The notes below the pieces were generated by a model. That model ran no database searches and was not told the DNA's origin. It saw only the letters and a list, made by a program, of their open reading frames with translations. A stretch of DNA of 64,000 bases from positions 62,001-126,000 of the forward strand of contig JAAFIQ010000005.1 in NCBI GenBank assembly GCA_013298715.1. The letters are read 5' to 3'. This DNA comes from Bacteroidota bacterium (lineage in GTDB: Bacteria > Bacteroidota > Bacteroidia > B-17B0 > Aurantibacillaceae). This document shows, in pieces, positions 61,314 to 64,000 of this stretch. How positions within the stretch are numbered: position 1 is the stretch's first letter; each line of letters starts with the position of its first letter. A program made the translations under genes and the position numbers.

Positions 61314-62333
61314 TTAAAAAAGTGTCAGTATTTGATTTGGTTGTATATTATTTTCAATAATTTCTTCTGCCGAATAATGTTCTTTCAATTGAAGACATTC
61401 TTTTAAAGCCAATGCCAATTGATACGCTAAAAGTGGCGGTACTGCATTTCCAATTTGATTAAATCTTCGCGTTTCATTACCATTAAATTCATACCAATCG
61501 GGAAAGCTTTGCAATCTAGCTGCTTCTCTTTGCAACAGTCTTCTGCGTTTTCCATCCTTTAATTTGACACGTTGCATATCACCCGTAGCACCCGCAAGAT
61601 TTCGACAGGTTAATGTTCTAGCAGGTTTGTTAGCATATAAGTCCCTAGGATTAATGCATGAAGACGCTTTTTCGTATTTGGCAACATAGGTGTCCATTGA
61701 AGGAGTGAAAAATTTACTTTCTGGTGGAGTGGTAAACATTAAGTCACCTATAGCTTCTCCAACGGTTACTTTATAGGAATTTGGTTTTGGAAAGTTAAAT
61801 TTTGAGCGATGCCCAAAAACAAAAAGTCGTTCTCTGTTTTGCGGCACACCGAAGTTTACAGCGTTTAATAATCTGAAGTCAATAATATAACCTAACTTTC
61901 GAAGTTCTGTTAATATCAAATCGAAGTACCATTTATTTGTATATAGAAGTCCCCGAACATTCTCGAACATAAAAATCTTCGGCTGTAATTTCCTAACGGC
62001 ATCAATAAAAACTGGAAAACCATCTCTCGCATCTTCTATTCCTTTTTGATGTCCACCTACACTGAAAGGTTGACAAGGAGGCCCGCCAATTAAAATATCT
62101 GCTTTAGGATATTCAAAGTCAATGTCAAGTTTTATAGGGAAACACTCTCCAACAAGGTTTTTGTTATACGTTTCTGAGGCGGCTTTGTCCATTTCATAGC
62201 CAATTGTTTTGTAGCCCGCAGCCTCAAAGCCTAATGATAATCCACCACAACCCGCAAATAAATCAATAACAACTTCGTTTTCTGCTATTCTAGGTTTGAG
62301 CGTTTCGTTTATATATTCGATATAATTTATCAT
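61314..62333 (-). CDS. dcm: DNA C5-cytosine methyltransferase
   Basis: About 339 residues from the ATG at 62333; a longer frame from a TTG at 62360 is less likely. Motif I VIDLFAGCGGLSLGFE, motif IV with the catalytic Cys GGPPCQPFSVGG, motif VI FENVRGLL, motif VIII QNRERLFVFG, and motif X GNAVPP are all present. The short target-recognition region around SSCINPRDLYANKPARTLTCR is unique. It protects host DNA against the adjacent endonuclease. The recognised sequence is unknown. Confidence 0.93.
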   Translation of the reverse strand: MINYIEYINETLKPRIAENEVVIDLFAGCGGLSLGFEAAGYKTIGYEMDKAASETYNKNLVGECFPIKLDIDFEYPKADILIGGPPCQPFSVGGHQKGIEDARDGFPVFIDAVRKLQPKIFMFENVRGLLYTNKWYFDLILTELRKLGYIIDFRLLNAVNFGVPQNRERLFVFGHRSKFNFPKPNSYKVTVGEAIGDLMFTTPPESKFFTPSMDTYVAKYEKASSCINPRDLYANKPARTLTCRNLAGATGDMQRVKLKDGKRRRLLQREAARLQSFPDWYEFNGNETRRFNQIGNAVPPLLAYQLALALKECLQLKEHYSAEEIIENNIQPNQILTLF

Positions 62334-62441
62334 TTCTTTTATATAGGTTAAAGATAACAAAAACAGCCTTGGAATTGTAGTGAATTTTCAACATCAAAGC
62401 ATGTAAAAATCGCTCGTTTTGATAATTTGTAAAAATTTTAT

Positions 62442-62474
62442 TTTCAGTCGGCTACAAACTGTAGTCGACTGAAA
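62442..62474. repeat. 15-bp inverted repeat upstream of dcm
   Basis: TTTCAGTCGGCTACA (62442-62456) and TGTAGTCGACTGAAA (62460-62474) form a 15-bp stem with one mismatch (wobble in RNA) and a 3-base loop. It lies about 110 nt upstream of the dcm start, at the border between the R-M pair and the Bro-N stub. It could be a terminator, an R-M control element or a trace of insertion. Its right arm shares GTCGACTGAA with 11402-11411. Confidence 0.55.
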
Positions 62475-62547
62475 CCTTCATGTTTTGTATTGTTTTTTGG
62501 TACACTTTAATATTTCCTATGATAATTACTGAAGATTAAAATGATAG

Positions 62548-62787
62548 TTACATTCGCATTTTACCATTTGGGGCAAGCATTTTCAAACCGTGACAGTTCG
62601 TCACGGTTTCATTTCCTTCTTCTTTTAAGCGTTGTTTTAATTTTCGCCAATAGGCATTGGCATCAAGGCTTTGAGTGAGAATGGAAACAACATCAACAAT
62701 AGAGATATACCACTTTTCCTGTTCTTCATCCCAAAGTGTTCTTACTTTTTTGTCTTCAAATAATTGTACGGCATTTTGTTGCTTCAT
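62548..62787 (-). pseudogene. Truncated Bro-N (phage antirepressor-like) gene
   Basis: A 79-codon frame. It matches the start of Bro-N domain proteins: VRTLWDEEQEKWYISIVDVVSILTQS, then YWRKLKQRLKEEGNETVTNCHGLKMLAPNGKMR. Full relatives are far longer and continue after GKMR; here it ends GKMRM-stop. No frame continues the match in the following bases. It is therefore a stub, probably cut when the R-M pair or its flank was rearranged. Bro-N proteins are common in chromosomes and not proof of a prophage. Confidence 0.7.
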
Positions 62788-62820
62788 TTCAGTACTTTTA
62801 TGTATTGTGAAGGTAATTCA

Positions 62821-64000
62821 TTATTTTTTCTCTAGTCTATATTTTATTTCTTTAATTATATTGGGTACAGAATATTTCTCGAAAAAACTTCTTGTATCAA
62901 CCCATTCTTTTTGCTCAACTGAAGTAATCGCTTCAATTTGTTTTTTTTCTTCTACACCCGAGGAATTATTAAATTCATCGTTTGTTTTTATTGGCGTTCC
63001 ATCTATATTGTAATTATAGAGTGTAGCCAATTCTTTCATTAACGCTTCGTTAAACTTTGCAGGTGTTTTGGTTGCTATTAAACTTGTAATTTCGGCTTTG
63101 GTGTAATTAGGATTATTTTTCTTATAAGTCGCAATTACTTCTAAACCTTGCGGTTCTTGATTATTTGTGTATAACTGCGATAACTTTTTATTATTAAATT
63201 TTTTAAAAAACGTTTCATCTACTTTGTACACATTTACTTTTCCATTCGTATTTGGTAATTCGTAATGGTGAAGTAATTGCGCATCTTTTTGTGTAATACC
63301 TATTCCAACCCCTATTCGTGTGGTACCTGAAATATTTGGCGGCGAGGCATGAACCGTTCTGTTATTAAAAATTAATGCTTCGCCAGCTTTCATATCTATC
63401 ACTTCTACATAAGGAAATACATCAAACAAATGATTGGATAAGACCGATTTTGATTGAGGAGATGGTGACATACGCGGCTCATTAAACACTTTATGACTTC
63501 CTCTGATAACACTTAATGCGCCGTTATTTTTATTGACATCCATTATTGGAATCCAAACTGTGGCTGAGCAAAATTTTGTTTCATCAACAAAAGTCCAGTC
63601 CTGGTGCGGCGGTACAATGTTTTGCAAGCCGGCTTCCTTAATGACATAACTTGCCGTGAAGGGCTTATAATTGGTTAAGATGGGATTTAATTTAGGAACC
63701 AATACACCAAACAGTTTTTCAAATACACCCTTAATATAATCTTCATTATCATTATCCAAACTCACGTGAAACCCGTATTCACCAATATGGTCGTGCTTTT
63801 GAGCGAGGTAGTAGTTCTTTAAATCTTCTACTTCGTTTGCGTTCAGTAATGGAATTTTTACAAAACCATCGCTATCAAATTTTGCTTGAATTTCTGTATC
63901 TAAAAACAAAGGCGCAATTGTTTCTTTTTCATCAAAACGTTTTGCTTTTAATCCTTTTAAAAAATCTTTATACGAATAATTTTGTTCTACATAATGCAGA
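62821..64000 (-). CDS. PhyH family dioxygenase (partial, 5' end beyond window)
   Basis: The reading frame is open to the right edge, giving 392 visible codons; the start is outside. The last part upstream of the domain reads YKDFLKGLKAKRFDEKETIAP. The PhyH domain follows from LDTEIQAKFDSDGFVKI, with His-x-Asp in VPPHQDWTF and the distal His in NRTVHASPPN. The C-terminus FFEKYSVPNIIKEIKYRLEKK matches the linker of the PhyH-methyltransferase at 58368, but ends there, without a methyltransferase. It is likely an iron/2-oxoglutarate oxygenase of the glycan locus. An additional N-terminal domain may lie beyond the window. Confidence 0.82.
   Translation of the reverse strand, partial: LHYVEQNYSYKDFLKGLKAKRFDEKETIAPLFLDTEIQAKFDSDGFVKIPLLNANEVEDLKNYYLAQKHDHIGEYGFHVSLDNDNEDYIKGVFEKLFGVLVPKLNPILTNYKPFTASYVIKEAGLQNIVPPHQDWTFVDETKFCSATVWIPIMDVNKNNGALSVIRGSHKVFNEPRMSPSPQSKSVLSNHLFDVFPYVEVIDMKAGEALIFNNRTVHASPPNISGTTRIGVGIGITQKDAQLLHHYELPNTNGKVNVYKVDETFFKKFNNKKLSQLYTNNQEPQGLEVIATYKKNNPNYTKAEITSLIATKTPAKFNEALMKELATLYNYNIDGTPIKTNDEFNNSSGVEEKKQIEAITSVEQKEWVDTRSFFEKYSVPNIIKEIKYRLEKK

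Noticed and set aside
62548-62787. Possible prophage, suggested by the Bro-N fragment
   Set aside because: No integrase, capsid or other phage gene is near; Bro-N genes occur freely in chromosomes.

Overview
The window looks like a chromosomal segment of a member of the Bacteroidota. The DNA is AT-rich. It encodes type IX secretion hallmarks: a PorP/SprF-family protein, a large protein with a gliding-motility (CHU_C, type B) C-terminal sorting domain, and two proteins with type A sorting tails. Many upstream regions carry the Bacteroidota promoter -7 box TAnnTTTG, and Shine-Dalgarno sequences are almost absent (hpf is the exception). Several genes appear to start at TTG just after such a box. 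The genus cannot be resolved from sequence alone. I see no rRNA, tRNA, CRISPR array or complete insertion sequence.

Layout, left to right. 0-2.5 kb: a DoxX-like protein cut by the window edge, a Crp/Fnr regulator with a CRP-type palindrome, then rpsU-xerC-hpf on the minus strand, with a terminator-like hairpin directly before xerC. 2.6-6 kb: nrnA-like phosphoesterase, a DUF6913-like protein and asnB in one operon. 6-9.3 kb: a secreted seven-blade SBBP propeller protein. 9.5-13.1 kb: a PhaE/phasin-like coiled-coil protein and pckA, separated by a 600-nt repeat-bearing intergenic region. 13.2-18.7 kb: a T9SS-type operon (adhesin-like protein, PorP/SprF, DUF423, lipoprotein). 18.9-24.4 kb: carA-DUF502, a GreA/GreB-C-like protein, grpE-dnaJ-purN and an NlpC/P60 peptidase. 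24.5-29.7 kb: fur-STAS-DUF72-M48 protease, then purA. 29.7-36.9 kb: a minus-strand operon of two amidohydrolase-like secreted proteins, pdxA, an aldo/keto reductase and pssA. 37-40.4 kb: SirB-cytochrome c fusion, hflX, GNAT, TsdA-like dihaem cytochrome. 40.4-49.6 kb: tgt-lptG, a TPR-SpoIIE phosphatase, pcrA, secreted endonuclease I, a small protein and MarC. 49.7-52.3 kb: a double CbxX-type AAA+ protein with duplicated N-terminal domains.

The last 11 kb is accessory and looks like a surface-glycan locus. It holds ACP-KASIII-GT2-GNAT in a tight operon, two further glycosyltransferase-type genes, a Wzt-type ABC ATPase with a C-terminal cargo domain, a PhyH dioxygenase-methyltransferase fusion directly upstream of wzt, and a second PhyH gene running off the right edge. 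Between the two PhyH genes sits a restriction-modification pair (BsuBI/PstI-type endonuclease with a C5-cytosine methyltransferase). It is flanked by two gene stubs, a PhyH N-terminus and a Bro-N N-terminus, which suggests insertion into and decay of an older locus. The most interesting ideas are that the PhyH-methyltransferase makes a terminal cap read by the Wzt C-domain, and that the R-M pair replaced a third PhyH gene.
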